From positions 1 through 41,580 of the forward strand of contig CAYQDB010000021.1 in NCBI GenBank assembly GCA_964416195.1: DNA of 41,580 bases, read 5' to 3'. The notes under the pieces were generated by a model. It was not told the DNA's origin. It was given only the letters and a program-made list of their open reading frames with translations, and ran no database searches. This DNA comes from CAYQDB01 sp964416195. Lineage in GTDB: Bacteria; Zixibacteria; MSB-5A5; GN15; FEB-12. Below, in pieces: positions 1 to 8,914 of this stretch (the stretch's first letter is position 1; each line of letters begins with the position of its first letter). A program made the position numbers and the translations under genes.

Positions 1-2
1 TG

Positions 3-1232
3 CCCAATCCTTTTTATGCAAAGACGGGGCTTAGTCTTCAACAGGTGACCAGTGGATTGGAGTACGCCGGTCGCTTTTTTGGACATTACGGGTTCTACGG
101 TCTGGGTTTTATAATTCCTATATTCTTTTTTCGACGGTTATCGAAGCCGGCCAAATCCATATTGGTTTTTACTATTTCCTACGTAGTGTACATTGTTGTG
201 GTAGGTGGGGACGTCCTAAAGGTGCACCGTTTTTTTCTGCCACTGTTTGGCGCTTGCGGGATACTGATCACTCTGTCGGTATGGGTTTTTCTTAGCAAGC
301 GTGTTTTCCAGACCAAGGTCCTGGTCATGTTCTTAGCCACTATTCCTGCCCTGTTTCTGACATACTATCTGCCGCGAGACTTTGTCCTGCAATATAATTA
401 CAATGAGAAGGTTCACACCAGAAGAATGCACTTTTTGGCTTCGCAATTAAGGCAGAGCGATTCAACCAATTTCTCCATAGCCATTTCCACAATAGGCATT
501 TTCGGTTATGAACTGATGGGTCATCATATCATAGACCTTCTCGGTTTGACCGATACGACTATTGCGCGTCACCCCGAGGAGCCTATACCCGGCATGCAAA
601 CTACGTGGAAAGAGCAAAGGTACAACTCCCGGTATCTGCTCCGAAAAGCGCCTGACTACATAGCATTCTCGACCGGCATTAAACCATCGGCGCCTGCGGA
701 ACAGGCACTGTTGCTTTATCCGCAGTTTCTGAAAAACTATCGGACTATTGGTTGGAGTTACAAGCCAAAGGATACCCGCTTAAAACCTACGATGGACCTT
801 GTATTCAAAAGATTTAGGGAAATCGTAGGTGAGCCAAAACCTACTTATCCCATTGAATATGTTCAGTTTTTCAAAACCGGTTTGGAGCACATGTCCCTAA
901 GAGAATACCGAAAAGCAATAGAATATCTAAACGAAGCCATGCGCGTTTCTCCTCAACCATATTATCCATACTTAATCTATGAAAAAGCTCTTTGCCATAT
1001 GAAACTTTCTCAGCATGAGATTGTACAGCGATTGTTAGATTCCCTGGTGCAGAAGGATTCGCTGTTTTACGAAGCGCACCGAGATCTGTATTTGTATGCC
1101 CGGCTCATGGGCGATTCGGAAAAAGCAGAGGCACACAAAAGATGGGTTCAGAAGCTTGTGCCGTGGCACTGGCCTGAGGTTGAAGCCATCACGGAAAAAG
1201 AGTTGGCTGCTCAGCGCAGAGGGCTAAGGTAA
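3..1232 (+). CDS. GT-C type membrane glycosyltransferase, C-terminal part with TPR-like tail (5' truncated)
   Basis: The reading frame is open from base 3, so the gene begins before the window; the GTG at 45 is only the first internal start-like codon. The first residues read PNPFYAKTG, followed by three or four hydrophobic helices, a GGDVLKVHRFFLP stretch and DLLGLTDTTIARH. These resemble the loop and C-terminal motifs of the AftB-like/arabinofuranosyltransferase-type GT-C family, which use polyprenyl-linked sugar donors at the outer face of the inner membrane. From about residue 280 to the end, the sequence is soluble, helical and TPR-like (for example EHMSLREYRKAIEYLNEAM). The donor and acceptor cannot be told. 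The family call is from motif memory only; the TPR-like tail is clearer. A convergent gene follows. Confidence 0.6.
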   Translation, partial: PNPFYAKTGLSLQQVTSGLEYAGRFFGHYGFYGLGFIIPIFFFRRLSKPAKSILVFTISYVVYIVVVGGDVLKVHRFFLPLFGACGILITLSVWVFLSKRVFQTKVLVMFLATIPALFLTYYLPRDFVLQYNYNEKVHTRRMHFLASQLRQSDSTNFSIAISTIGIFGYELMGHHIIDLLGLTDTTIARHPEEPIPGMQTTWKEQRYNSRYLLRKAPDYIAFSTGIKPSAPAEQALLLYPQFLKNYRTIGWSYKPKDTRLKPTMDLVFKRFREIVGEPKPTYPIEYVQFFKTGLEHMSLREYRKAIEYLNEAMRVSPQPYYPYLIYEKALCHMKLSQHEIVQRLLDSLVQKDSLFYEAHRDLYLYARLMGDSEKAEAHKRWVQKLVPWHWPEVEAITEKELAAQRRGLR

Positions 1233-1356
1233 TGTGCTGTCGCAAGGCTCAAACCAGGTCATACCAGGTGCTAAGCATAACACTTAGTGGGCGGCAGATG
1301 TTCACATCTGCCCCGTTTGAGTCGGCGCACGAGTACCTGCGCCAACCATAAAGACG
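1233..1356. repeat. Intergenic palindromes between convergent genes
   Basis: Two hairpins lie between the stop codons of convergent genes. GGCAGATG (1293-1300) pairs with CATCTGCC (1305-1312) across a 4-nt loop, and GGCGCA (about 1325) pairs with TGCGCC (about 1344). There is no strong T-run, so they may be dispersed palindromic repeats that double as weak bidirectional terminators. Confidence 0.4.
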
Positions 1357-2765
1357 TCATCGCATTTGTGGATTCATATACTTAGCCAGGGTTCGAAAGT
1401 CGCCGCCTGAAGGATTCTGGAAGAGGCGCAAATCGAACAACGGGACAACCGCCATGACATGGTCGAAAATGTCGGCCTGGATTGCTTCGTAGTTGGCCCA
1501 CACCTGATCGTTACTAAAAACATAAATCTCTATCGGCAAACCGTACTCTCCCGGAGGAAGATGCCTGATGAGAAAAGTCATGTTCTGATTAACCTTTGGG
1601 TGATAGTGAAGATAGGCGGCTACGTAAGCGCGGAAGGTTCCGACATTGGTCAGGTTGCGGCCATTGATCAATTCGGATGTGTCAATATTGTGCTCTTCAT
1701 TGTACTGGGCGATTTCTTTTCTCTTGGATTCGATGTACTCGGATATTAGCTGGAACTTCTCAAAGCGGTCAAGCATCTCGTTGGTGCAGAATTTGATACT
1801 TGCCATATCAATATAGAGGGCGCGTTTAATCCGCCGCCCGCCAGACTCACTCATACCGCGCCAGTTTTTGAATGAATCTGACACCAGGGCGTAAGCTGGG
1901 ATGGTCGTAATCGTCTTGTCCCAGTTCTGAACCTTGATCGTGTTGAGGGAAACGTCGACAACATCCCCATCGGTGTCATACTTAGGCATCTCAATCCAGT
2001 CACCGATGCGAACCATGTCGTTGGTTGAAAGCTGAATGCCGGCCACCAGGCCGAGGATTGAATCCTTAAACACCAGTATCAGAACCGCAGTCATAGCGCC
2101 AAGGCCACTGAGCAGGAACCAGGGCTTCTGACCCATAACCAGTGAGACGGCGATGATGCCGACGAAAACCGAGATGATTATTTGCACAACCTGGATATAA
2201 CCCTTGATTGGTTTCTGCCGCGAGACGTCGAAGGTATGGTAGATGTCTAGGACGGCCTTGAGAAAAGCGTTGAAAGCAAACAGACCAGCCAGGATCATGT
2301 AGACCATGGCAAAGNNNNNNNNNNNNNNNNNNNNNNNNNNNNNNNNNNNNNNNNNNNNNNNNNNNNNNNNNNNNNNNNNNNNNNNNNNNNNNNNNNNNNN
2401 NNNNNNNNNNNNNNGAGAAAAGCGTTGAAAGCAAACAGACCAGCCAGGATCATGTAGACCATGGCAAAGTGTTGAATGGGCTCCTGAACCGGTGGGAAGA
2501 GGTGAGCGGAGAAGTAGATCACCAGCGCCGGGGCCAGGTGCGAGAGGCGGATAAAGACCTTGCGCTCCAGCATGGCGTCATCCCATTTGGCCCTGCTTTT
2601 TTTGACAAAAAACGCTATGCCTCTCACCAGAAACTTTTTAGCGATATAATTTGAGAGATACGCCAAGATAATTACCGCCAGCACGGTCCCAACCCAGCCG
2701 ATGTAACCGGCGAGTCCTTCGGCGACACCGTGAGCGATAAGCCAGTTCTTCAGTACTTCCGTCAT
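1357..2765 (-). CDS. ybdG: YbdG-type miniconductance mechanosensitive channel (MscS family), interrupted by an assembly gap
   Basis: This inner-membrane channel of the MscS superfamily is expected to open on membrane tension under osmotic downshift. The start is the ATG at 2765. The gene is split by 100 N at 2315-2414, but the 55 bp on each side (2260-2314 and 2415-2469) are identical, and collapsing them gives one 417-residue protein, close to the length of E. coli YbdG (415). Diagnostic stretches are SGLGAMTAVLILVFKDSIL (pore-lining helix and hinge), VAGIQLSTNDMVRIGDWIEM, TTIPAYALVSDSFKNW and ESIQADIFDH-like AIQADIFDHVMAVV. The N-terminal about 100 residues hold two to three extra membrane helices, as in YbdG. 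It is monocistronic here, convergent with the gene at 3-1232. Confidence 0.9.
2315..2414. other. Assembly gap of 100 N flanked by identical 55-bp ends
   Basis: The gap is exactly 100 N. The 55 bases ending at 2314 are identical to the 55 bases starting at 2415. That is the signature of two contigs overlapping by a k-mer of 55 that a scaffolder joined without merging. The true sequence is probably 155 bp shorter. Confidence 0.9.
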
Positions 2766-3072
2766 ATCATCCGTTCTCTCTCAGATCGCAACCTGAGTTT
2801 GTCAAACTCCAATAATTATTACACATTCAATCGCAAGGCAAGGCCCAACTCCAGCTATCACGAACCAAGAGAACATCGCTCTTACCTACACTACTGATTG
2901 ATGATAAGTAGGCAAAGAATAGCCTCCAAAGCAATGGGTAAATGAGGGGTGATAGCCATTCAAGAAAGCCCTTGCTCCAATGCGATGTCTCACCTAACTT
3001 TGCGCTCACACTGTCCGCAGCCGAGAGACAACGTACACGCTACCTAGCGGATGGAGAGGAATATAAGTACTT
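2766..3072. other. Non-coding divergent intergenic region
   Basis: About 300 bp separate the divergent ybdG and DUF401 genes, so promoters for both should lie here. A perfect short inverted repeat, GAGTTTG/CAAACTC around 2793-2807, contains TTGACA on the minus strand, but no good -10 element follows at the right distance. The one small open frame (2827-3009, minus) has no ribosome binding site and no recognisable protein, and is left out. Confidence 0.4.
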
Positions 3073-4254
3073 ATGCTGACAACCTGGGCAGGTTTCCTGA
3101 TCTCACTAGCCGTAATCCTTACGGTATCGAAAAAGAACTTGCCCTTGGCTCTCATCAGTGGGGCAATTATTCTCGGTGTTTTCACTCTACCTCTGGCTGT
3201 AGTCCTTGACCGCATAACGTACACTCTGACAGACTCCTCGATCATTCTGCTTGCTCTGGCGATGGGTGTTATACCCGTGATTGGCGGGACGATGAAGGAA
3301 AGTGGCCAGATCGACGGCTTAGTCAACAACTTGAGGATCGACAAGAAATACCTGCTGGCTTCGTCGGCTGCCCTGATGGGCCTTCTGCCGATGCCTGGCG
3401 GCGCTCTCCTGTCAGCACCAATTGTTGAGAAGGGCGGCGTGGGAGTTCCTGGCGACCTAAAGGCAGCGATAAACAACTGGTTCCGTCACCTCTTCATTCT
3501 TATCTATCCTTTAAGCCCAGCATTGATCGCGTCAGCCAAGATAGCAGACCTCGATGTGTATCGGGCAGTAACTTATCTTCTACCCTGTTTCCTGCTGGCC
3601 TTGATTCTAGGGTATGTTTTTTTTCTGAGTAAGGTACGCGGAAATCTATCCTATCCGGAGAAGTTTTCCTCATCGGGTCTCATTGTGCCCTTAGTTGTTA
3701 TCCTCAGCGCTCCAGTCCTCGATTTCACTCTCAAGCGCCTCTTTTCGATTGGAACCCTGGCGACCTTGATCGGCGTTACGACAGGTCTGCTTCTTTCTAT
3801 TGCCTTGAGCCAGAGAAAGCTCAACCTAAAGGGGATCGTAGTCCACATGAAGCCATGGAATTTCGCATTGATAATTGTCGGCATGTTCCTGTATCTGTAT
3901 ATCTTTCAGGCATCGGATGCCCGGAATCTGATCGCCACTCTTCCCCTGCCTCCACTCACCCTGTCGATTACCGCCGGGTTGCTGCTCGGTTTTGTGACAG
4001 GAAGAGTCCAGTTGCCGGCCTCGATTATTCTACCGGTTTATCTCGCCACTACCGACCATATAACCCCCTTCGTCTTTGCTCTGATCTATGTCAGCATATT
4101 CTTCGGTTACGTAATGTCACCGGTCCATCCCTGTTTGGTTGTGACCTGCGAGTATTTCCATGTTCCCGTAAAAGACCTGGTTAAGAAGTTGGCGCAACCG
4201 ACGGCGATTATTTTTGTCGTGGTCTTGCTGGTTTCCATCATGATTGGCCGTTAG
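3073..4254 (+). CDS. DUF401 family multi-pass membrane protein (first copy)
   Basis: A 393-residue, very hydrophobic protein with about ten predicted membrane helices. It has the family hallmarks LMGLLPMPGGALLSAPIVE near residues 100-118, NNWFRHLFILIYPLSPALI near 134-152, and a C-terminal VMSPVHPCLVVTCEYF. These match DUF401, an uncharacterised family that looks like secondary transporters with two inverted halves (ion-transporter-like fold; inference). An SD-like GGAGAGG lies 12 nt upstream of the ATG. A second, diverged copy is at 27845-29068 and shares all three motifs. The substrate is unknown and no partner gene is adjacent. Confidence 0.85.
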   Translation: MLTTWAGFLISLAVILTVSKKNLPLALISGAIILGVFTLPLAVVLDRITYTLTDSSIILLALAMGVIPVIGGTMKESGQIDGLVNNLRIDKKYLLASSAALMGLLPMPGGALLSAPIVEKGGVGVPGDLKAAINNWFRHLFILIYPLSPALIASAKIADLDVYRAVTYLLPCFLLALILGYVFFLSKVRGNLSYPEKFSSSGLIVPLVVILSAPVLDFTLKRLFSIGTLATLIGVTTGLLLSIALSQRKLNLKGIVVHMKPWNFALIIVGMFLYLYIFQASDARNLIATLPLPPLTLSITAGLLLGFVTGRVQLPASIILPVYLATTDHITPFVFALIYVSIFFGYVMSPVHPCLVVTCEYFHVPVKDLVKKLAQPTAIIFVVVLLVSIMIGR

Positions 4255-4635
4255 CAGAGCCGGTTGGACTCCGGTCCTAATCAGGCAAGCAAGCAACCCG
4301 ACCTGTTTACCTCTCTCTTATTTGTGAATGCAGTAGCCGGACGCCATGCGTTCTTGAAAAACTCTTGTTGAACAAACGAACAGATTGTATCGTATTACCG
4401 TAAAGGNNNNNNNNNNNNNNNNNNNNNNNNNNNNNNNNNNNNNNNNNNNNNNNNNNNNNNNNNNNNNNNNNNNNNNNNNNNNNNNNNNNNNNNNNNNNNN
4501 NNNNNNTCTTGAAAAACTCTTGTTGAACAAACGAACAGATTGTATCGTATTACCGTAAAGGAAGAAAGTTGAGAGGGAAAGACATTCAGTTTTTATCTAT
4601 CCACAATCTAACTAAGTGATGAGGAGGTTTTCGCG
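4255..4635. other. Intergenic region containing the second assembly gap
   Basis: Of 381 bp, 100 are N (4407-4506) and 55 are duplicated (4352-4406 equals 4507-4561), so the real spacer is probably about 226 bp. A TTGAGA-like -35 followed by an AT-rich run near 4570-4605 may be the promoter of the downstream peptidase. GAGGAGG at about 4620 is its ribosome binding site. Confidence 0.5.
4407..4506. other. Assembly gap of 100 N flanked by identical 55-bp ends
   Basis: The 55 bases ending at 4406 equal the 55 bases starting at 4507. This is the same k-mer overlap artefact as the gap at 2315, here in non-coding DNA. Confidence 0.9.
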
Positions 4636-7140
4636 ATGACTGTCCCAGAACGCCATACTATTGTTAGTAACAAGGTCCTCCAGGTGCTGACTATCGCCTT
4701 TGTACTATTGCTTTTCGCATCGGTGGCGGCCCAACAGCCGGCAACGCTGGAGCTTGCATATCAAATGCCGCCGAAAGCGATTGCCGATCTGATCGATGCG
4801 CCACGCACGCCGGAGGTCTCGATCAGTCCCGACCAGCAGTGGATGCTGCTAATGAAGTACCCGCTGTTAATATCCCTGGAAGATCTCTCACAGCCAGAGC
4901 TGCGTCTGGCAGGACTGCGAATTAACCCTCGCACCAATGGCCCAAGTCGAGGGTGGTTTTTCAACGAATTAACGTTTAAGAAAATCTCAGATGGTTCTGA
5001 GCACAGAATCACCGGTTTACCTGAGAATCCGCGGATTACCAATGTAAAATGGTCGCCGGACGGAAAGTGGGTAGCCTTTGTGATCTCGCAGAGCGATCAT
5101 CTTGAACTGTGGGTAGTCAAGACGGAAGATGGTAAAGCGGTATGCCTGTCGCAACTGGCGCTCAACGCCGTCTATGGCAGTCCTTATAACTGGCTTTCTG
5201 ACAGCAAAACGATTATCGCGCAGACGATTCCAGCTGATCGCGGTACCGCACCTAAGGAGCCGACTGTGCCGTCCGGTCCGATCATCCAGGAGAACACCGG
5301 TGGCAAGGCCCCGGCTCGTACCTACCAGGACCTGCTGAAGAATGCATTCGATAAGGCATTGTTCGAATACTATGCCATCACCCAGATGACCAAAGTCACC
5401 CTTGATAGCAAGAGCGCACCGATTGGCACTCCCGCTGTCATCAGGAGCGCAAGCTCCTCCCCGGACGGTAAGTACATCTTAATCGAAACAATCCATCGTC
5501 CTTTCTCATACACCGTCCCGGTCTATCGTTTCCCCAAGAAAACAGAAGTCTGGGATCTTGAGGGCAACGTGGTGTACGAGGTCACAGACCTACCGCTTGC
5601 CGAGAGTATCCCGATCGCCTTTGGCTCAGTACGTACCGGTCGGCGTGAGATTGGCTGGCAGGCGGATGCTAATGCCACTCTACACTGGGTGGAAGCGTTA
5701 GATGGAGGCGACGCCGGCGCCGAAGCAGAGAAACGCGATCAGGTATATATGCTTCCAGCTCCTTTCGATGGCAATCCGGTGCCTCTGATGACGCTGGAGT
5801 TGCGCTATAGCGACATAATGTGGGGTAATGACAAGCTGGCAATTGTCTCTGAGTGGTGGTGGAAAACTCGCAACATACGAGCCTGGCAGGTCCGGCCGGG
5901 TTCTCCAGACACCGAGCCGAGGCTATTGATGGACCGCTCCTGGGAGGATCGGTACAACGACCCCGGTCAACCGCTCATGCACCGGACAGATAGAGGCACC
6001 AGCGTGCTCCTTACGGCTGACAAGGGCAAAACCCTGTTTCTCTCCGGTGACGGCGCTTCAGAGGAAGGCGACCGGCCTTTCCTGGATGAGTTTGATCTCA
6101 ACACGTTGGAATCAAAGCGCTTGTTTCGGTCCCAGGAGCCGTATTTCGAGCGTCCGGTGCGTTTCCTTGATGTGAAGAAGAGAGAGCTGCTGATGCGCCG
6201 CGAGTCGGTAAGTGAGCCACCCAACTACTTCCTGCGTGACCTGAAGAAGGATGACCTCAAACAGGTAACATTCTTCCCGCATCCGACACCGCAGTTGAAG
6301 GATGTTCAGAAGGAGTTGATCCGGTACAAACGGTCCGACAGCGTGGAGATGACAGCCACCCTTTATCTTCCGGCGGGGTACTCTCCAGATGATGGCCCGT
6401 TGCCGATGATCATGTGGGCCTATCCGCAGGAGTATAAAAGCGCTGACGCCGCCGGTCAGGTAACCGATTCTCCGTATCGTTTCATACGGATCGGATGGTG
6501 GTCACCCCTGCTATGGCTTATCCACGGATATGCCGTCCTCGATGATCCCACGATGCCGATTGTCGGCGAGGGGGATGAGGAGCCGAACGATACCTATGTG
6601 AAACAACTGGTGGCCAGCGCTCAGGCTGCGGTCGATGAGGTAGTTCGGCGTGGTGTGGCCGACCGCGACCGGATAGCCATTGGTGGTCATTCCTACGGAG
6701 CGTTCATGGCAGCCAACCTTCTGGCTCATTCCGACCTGTTCCGAGCGGGTATTGCCCGGAGCGGCGCCTACAACCGCACGCTGACGCCATTTGGTTTTCA
6801 ATCAGAGGAGCGTACGTTATGGGAAGCCCCGGATGTTTATTTTACCATGTCGCCGTTCATGCACGCTGAGAAAGTCAGCGAGCCGATTCTTCTTGTTCAC
6901 GGCGAGGCCGACAACAACAGCGGCACCTATCCGCTTCAGAGTGAACGGTTCTATGGAGCGCTCAAGGGACAGGGAGCAACGGTGAGGCTGGTGATGTTGC
7001 CGCATGAAAGCCACAGCTACCGGGCGCGCGAGTCGGTGATGCATGTCCTTTGGGAAACAACCGAGTGGTTGGACAAATACGTGAAAAACGCCCCGCCACC
7101 GGAGGAGACTGCGAAGGAGTCGGGAGAGGCCGGGGAGTAA
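4636..7140 (+). CDS. Secreted S9 family serine peptidase, glutamyl endopeptidase (S9D) type
   Basis: An 834-residue exported peptidase of the prolyl oligopeptidase superfamily. A hydrophobic signal segment at residues 14-35 ends in SVAAQQ and suggests export to the periplasm or surface. Residues about 40-560 contain WD/PD40-like beta-propeller blades (NVKWSPDGKWVAFV, SSSPDGKYILIE). The C-terminal alpha/beta hydrolase domain has the nucleophile Ser686 in GGHSYGAFM, Asp759 in HGEADNNSG and His793 in PHESHSY. The stretch around IARSGAYNRTLTPFGFQ and RTLWEAP closely matches plant chloroplast glutamyl endopeptidases, which place it in S9D. GAGGAGG lies about 8 nt before the ATG. It stands alone, and its likely role is peptide turnover. 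Confidence 0.9.
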   Translation: MTVPERHTIVSNKVLQVLTIAFVLLLFASVAAQQPATLELAYQMPPKAIADLIDAPRTPEVSISPDQQWMLLMKYPLLISLEDLSQPELRLAGLRINPRTNGPSRGWFFNELTFKKISDGSEHRITGLPENPRITNVKWSPDGKWVAFVISQSDHLELWVVKTEDGKAVCLSQLALNAVYGSPYNWLSDSKTIIAQTIPADRGTAPKEPTVPSGPIIQENTGGKAPARTYQDLLKNAFDKALFEYYAITQMTKVTLDSKSAPIGTPAVIRSASSSPDGKYILIETIHRPFSYTVPVYRFPKKTEVWDLEGNVVYEVTDLPLAESIPIAFGSVRTGRREIGWQADANATLHWVEALDGGDAGAEAEKRDQVYMLPAPFDGNPVPLMTLELRYSDIMWGNDKLAIVSEWWWKTRNIRAWQVRPGSPDTEPRLLMDRSWEDRYNDPGQPLMHRTDRGTSVLLTADKGKTLFLSGDGASEEGDRPFLDEFDLNTLESKRLFRSQEPYFERPVRFLDVKKRELLMRRESVSEPPNYFLRDLKKDDLKQVTFFPHPTPQLKDVQKELIRYKRSDSVEMTATLYLPAGYSPDDGPLPMIMWAYPQEYKSADAAGQVTDSPYRFIRIGWWSPLLWLIHGYAVLDDPTMPIVGEGDEEPNDTYVKQLVASAQAAVDEVVRRGVADRDRIAIGGHSYGAFMAANLLAHSDLFRAGIARSGAYNRTLTPFGFQSEERTLWEAPDVYFTMSPFMHAEKVSEPILLVHGEADNNSGTYPLQSERFYGALKGQGATVRLVMLPHESHSYRARESVMHVLWETTEWLDKYVKNAPPPEETAKESGEAGE

Positions 7141-7197
7141 AGCCGGAGTGTCCGACATATGCCTATTGGTTGCAGGTCTCCTCAAGACCTACCCTAG

Positions 7198-7336
7198 CAG
7201 GCTGTTGAAAAACACAGAACGGAAAGCGATAAAACGATTACCTTGTGCACCCCCATCATTCCTGCCAAAGCCAGCCAGGTCCGACCCCGCCTCAGGCGAG
7301 CAAGACCAGGCGGTTTGTCGAGTAGGAATCCAGCAG
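7198..7336 (+). repeat. Dispersed repeat beginning GCTGTTGAAAAAC (copy 1)
   Basis: This non-coding stretch begins GCTGTTGAAAAACACAGAACG and ends near GTAGGAATCCAGCAG. It is clearly homologous to 17671-17806, sharing the head, the internal AGGTCC..CCAGGCGG-like middle and the GGAATCC tail, with scattered substitutions. It begins at the same TGTTGAAAAA motif that bounds the inverted repeat at 24341-24480. Confidence 0.75.
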
Positions 7337-7340
7337 TGAA

Positions 7341-7397
7341 TGTCGGGTTCCTTGCTCCATCCACCTTGGGTGGATTCCGCCCGGAACCCGACCTACT
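7341..7397 (-). repeat. GTAGGTCGGGTTCC palindromic repeat (copy 1)
   Basis: Read on the minus strand, it starts GTAGGTCGGGTTCC, has an inner hairpin TCCACC/GGTGGA and closes with GGAACCCGAC. The outer arms pair over 10 bp. It lies 3 bp beyond the stop codon of nth and may act as its transcription terminator. The second copy is at 39106-39153. Confidence 0.75.
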
Positions 7398-7400
7398 AAC

Positions 7401-8042
7401 CTACAAGACCGATGGGCATAGCTTGTTCAGAAAGCAATGGGTGCAATCGGGGCGGCGAGCTTTGCATATCGCGCGGCCATGGTCAATCATAAGATAGGCC
7501 AAGTTAATCCAGTCCCTTCTCGGAATAATCTGCATCAGGTCCTTTTCGATTTTTACCGGGTCTTTTTGTCTGGTAAATCCCAGCAGGCGGCTGATGCGCA
7601 CGACGTGGGTATCGACCACGATCCCCTCGGCGACACCAAACCCTGCTCCCAGGATCACAGAGCCGGTCTTACGCCCCACGCCAGCCAGCTTGACCAGTTC
7701 ACCCAAACGGCGAGGCATCTCTCCATGATAGTTTTCGAGCATTTGCTGCGCGGAGTTTTTGATCGCTTTGGCTTTGTTGTTATGGAAGCCAGTGGAATAA
7801 ATATCTTTTCCTAACTGAGCCAGATCGGCACCTGCAAAATCCTTTATCGATCGGTACTTCTTGAAAAGCGACTTAGTCACCCGGTTTACACGTTCGTCTG
7901 TGCACTGCGCCGAAAGGATAGTCGCTACCATAAGTTGATGTACTGTTTTGAAATCAAGTGAGCATCGGGCGTTGGGATAGTGCTTCTTAAGAAGTTTGAT
8001 GATCTTCTTCGCCCGTGCTATTGTCTCTTCGGGTTGTTCCAT
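7401..8042 (-). CDS. nth: Endonuclease III (DNA glycosylase/AP lyase)
   Basis: This 213-residue base-excision repair enzyme removes oxidised pyrimidines and cuts at abasic sites. The helix-hairpin-helix LVKLAGVGRKTG spans residues 117-127, with catalytic Lys125. The catalytic Asp144 is in VVDTHV. A C-terminal [4Fe-4S] loop has Cys193, Cys200, Cys203 and Cys209 in the expected C-x6-C-x2-C-x5-C spacing. Length and motifs are typical. It starts 5 bp after the prmC stop and is the last gene of the rpmE-to-nth run, so it is probably co-transcribed with release-factor genes. Confidence 0.96.
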   Translation of the reverse strand: MEQPEETIARAKKIIKLLKKHYPNARCSLDFKTVHQLMVATILSAQCTDERVNRVTKSLFKKYRSIKDFAGADLAQLGKDIYSTGFHNNKAKAIKNSAQQMLENYHGEMPRRLGELVKLAGVGRKTGSVILGAGFGVAEGIVVDTHVVRISRLLGFTRQKDPVKIEKDLMQIIPRRDWINLAYLMIDHGRAICKARRPDCTHCFLNKLCPSVL

Positions 8043-8047
8043 CAGTG

Positions 8048-8914
8048 CTATCGCTTGTCACAGGAGAGAATGACTACTCTGTCAATGTCGTTAAGATCCT
8101 TGATAATTACAATTGATTGATACCGGTCATCAGCCTCGGTCAGGTCGGCTACCAGTTTGGCCTGCCGATAGCCGATTTCAAATATGATCCTCCCGCCTGG
8201 GGCCAAGTACTTTGGAGCTTCACGTACGATGACCCTTATTGCGTCCAGCCCGTCCTTACCGGCGAGGAGTGCAGTTTTAGGATCGGCCAGCACTTCCGGA
8301 GGAAGCGTCTCATATTCCTTTTCGGAGATATAGGGTGGGTTTGATAGGATCAGGTCAAACTTCTCATTGGCAGCGATGGCCGAAAAGAAATCGGACTGGC
8401 GAAACTCGATTGTGTCAACAGTTCCAAGATCAGTGGCGTTGCGCTTGGCTATGGCGAGCGCCTCCTGTGAGCAATCGACGGCAAGGATGACACAATCACC
8501 AAGCTCCTTAGCCAGTGTTACAGCAATCACGCCCGAACCGACCCCGAGATCCAATATCCGCGGTTTTGGCAGCGATTTTTCATGCACGAAGCCGATAGTT
8601 GTCTCGCACAAAACCTCTGTTTCCGGGGTTGGCACCATCACGGCAGGGGAGACATGGAACTTCCTACCGTAGAACCAAGCTTCCTCGAGGATGTATTGAA
8701 GGGGGTAGTGGGTGGCGCGTTGTTTTACTATTTCATCAAGTCGCGATTGGATTGAACCAGTGAGCAGAGAGGGACCATCCAGATAAAGATGAAGACGATC
8801 GATCTTCATCAAGTGGCAGAGGATAAGCTCAATCTCCGCCCTGGCCTGGTCAATTCCGGCCTCTTCAAGGATTCCGGCTTTGAGCGAGATAAGCCCAGCG
8901 AGCCTGTCCGTCAC
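8048..8914 (-). CDS. prmC: Peptide chain release factor N5-glutamine methyltransferase
   Basis: A 288-residue SAM-dependent methyltransferase that methylates the glutamine of the GGQ motif in release factors. Residues 1-80 form the helical substrate-binding domain. The SAM-binding loop LDLGVGSGVIAVTLA starts near 121, and the catalytic NPPY motif is at 192-195. VPTPETE near 95-100 matches the family PRPETE element. The start is GTG at 8914, overlapping the stop of the upstream membrane protein by 4 bp (GTGA), which implies translational coupling. Its substrate gene prfA is two genes upstream in the same run. Confidence 0.96.
   Translation of the reverse strand: MTDRLAGLISLKAGILEEAGIDQARAEIELILCHLMKIDRLHLYLDGPSLLTGSIQSRLDEIVKQRATHYPLQYILEEAWFYGRKFHVSPAVMVPTPETEVLCETTIGFVHEKSLPKPRILDLGVGSGVIAVTLAKELGDCVILAVDCSQEALAIAKRNATDLGTVDTIEFRQSDFFSAIAANEKFDLILSNPPYISEKEYETLPPEVLADPKTALLAGKDGLDAIRVIVREAPKYLAPGGRIIFEIGYRQAKLVADLTEADDRYQSIVIIKDLNDIDRVVILSCDKR

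Noticed and set aside
1459..1749. 96-residue open frame antisense to the channel gene
   Set aside because: It lies wholly inside the conserved YbdG coding sequence on the other strand and has no recognisable protein features.
2827..3009. 60-residue open frame in the ybdG-DUF401 spacer
   Set aside because: No ribosome binding site, no hydrophobic or domain pattern, and it occupies the expected promoter region.
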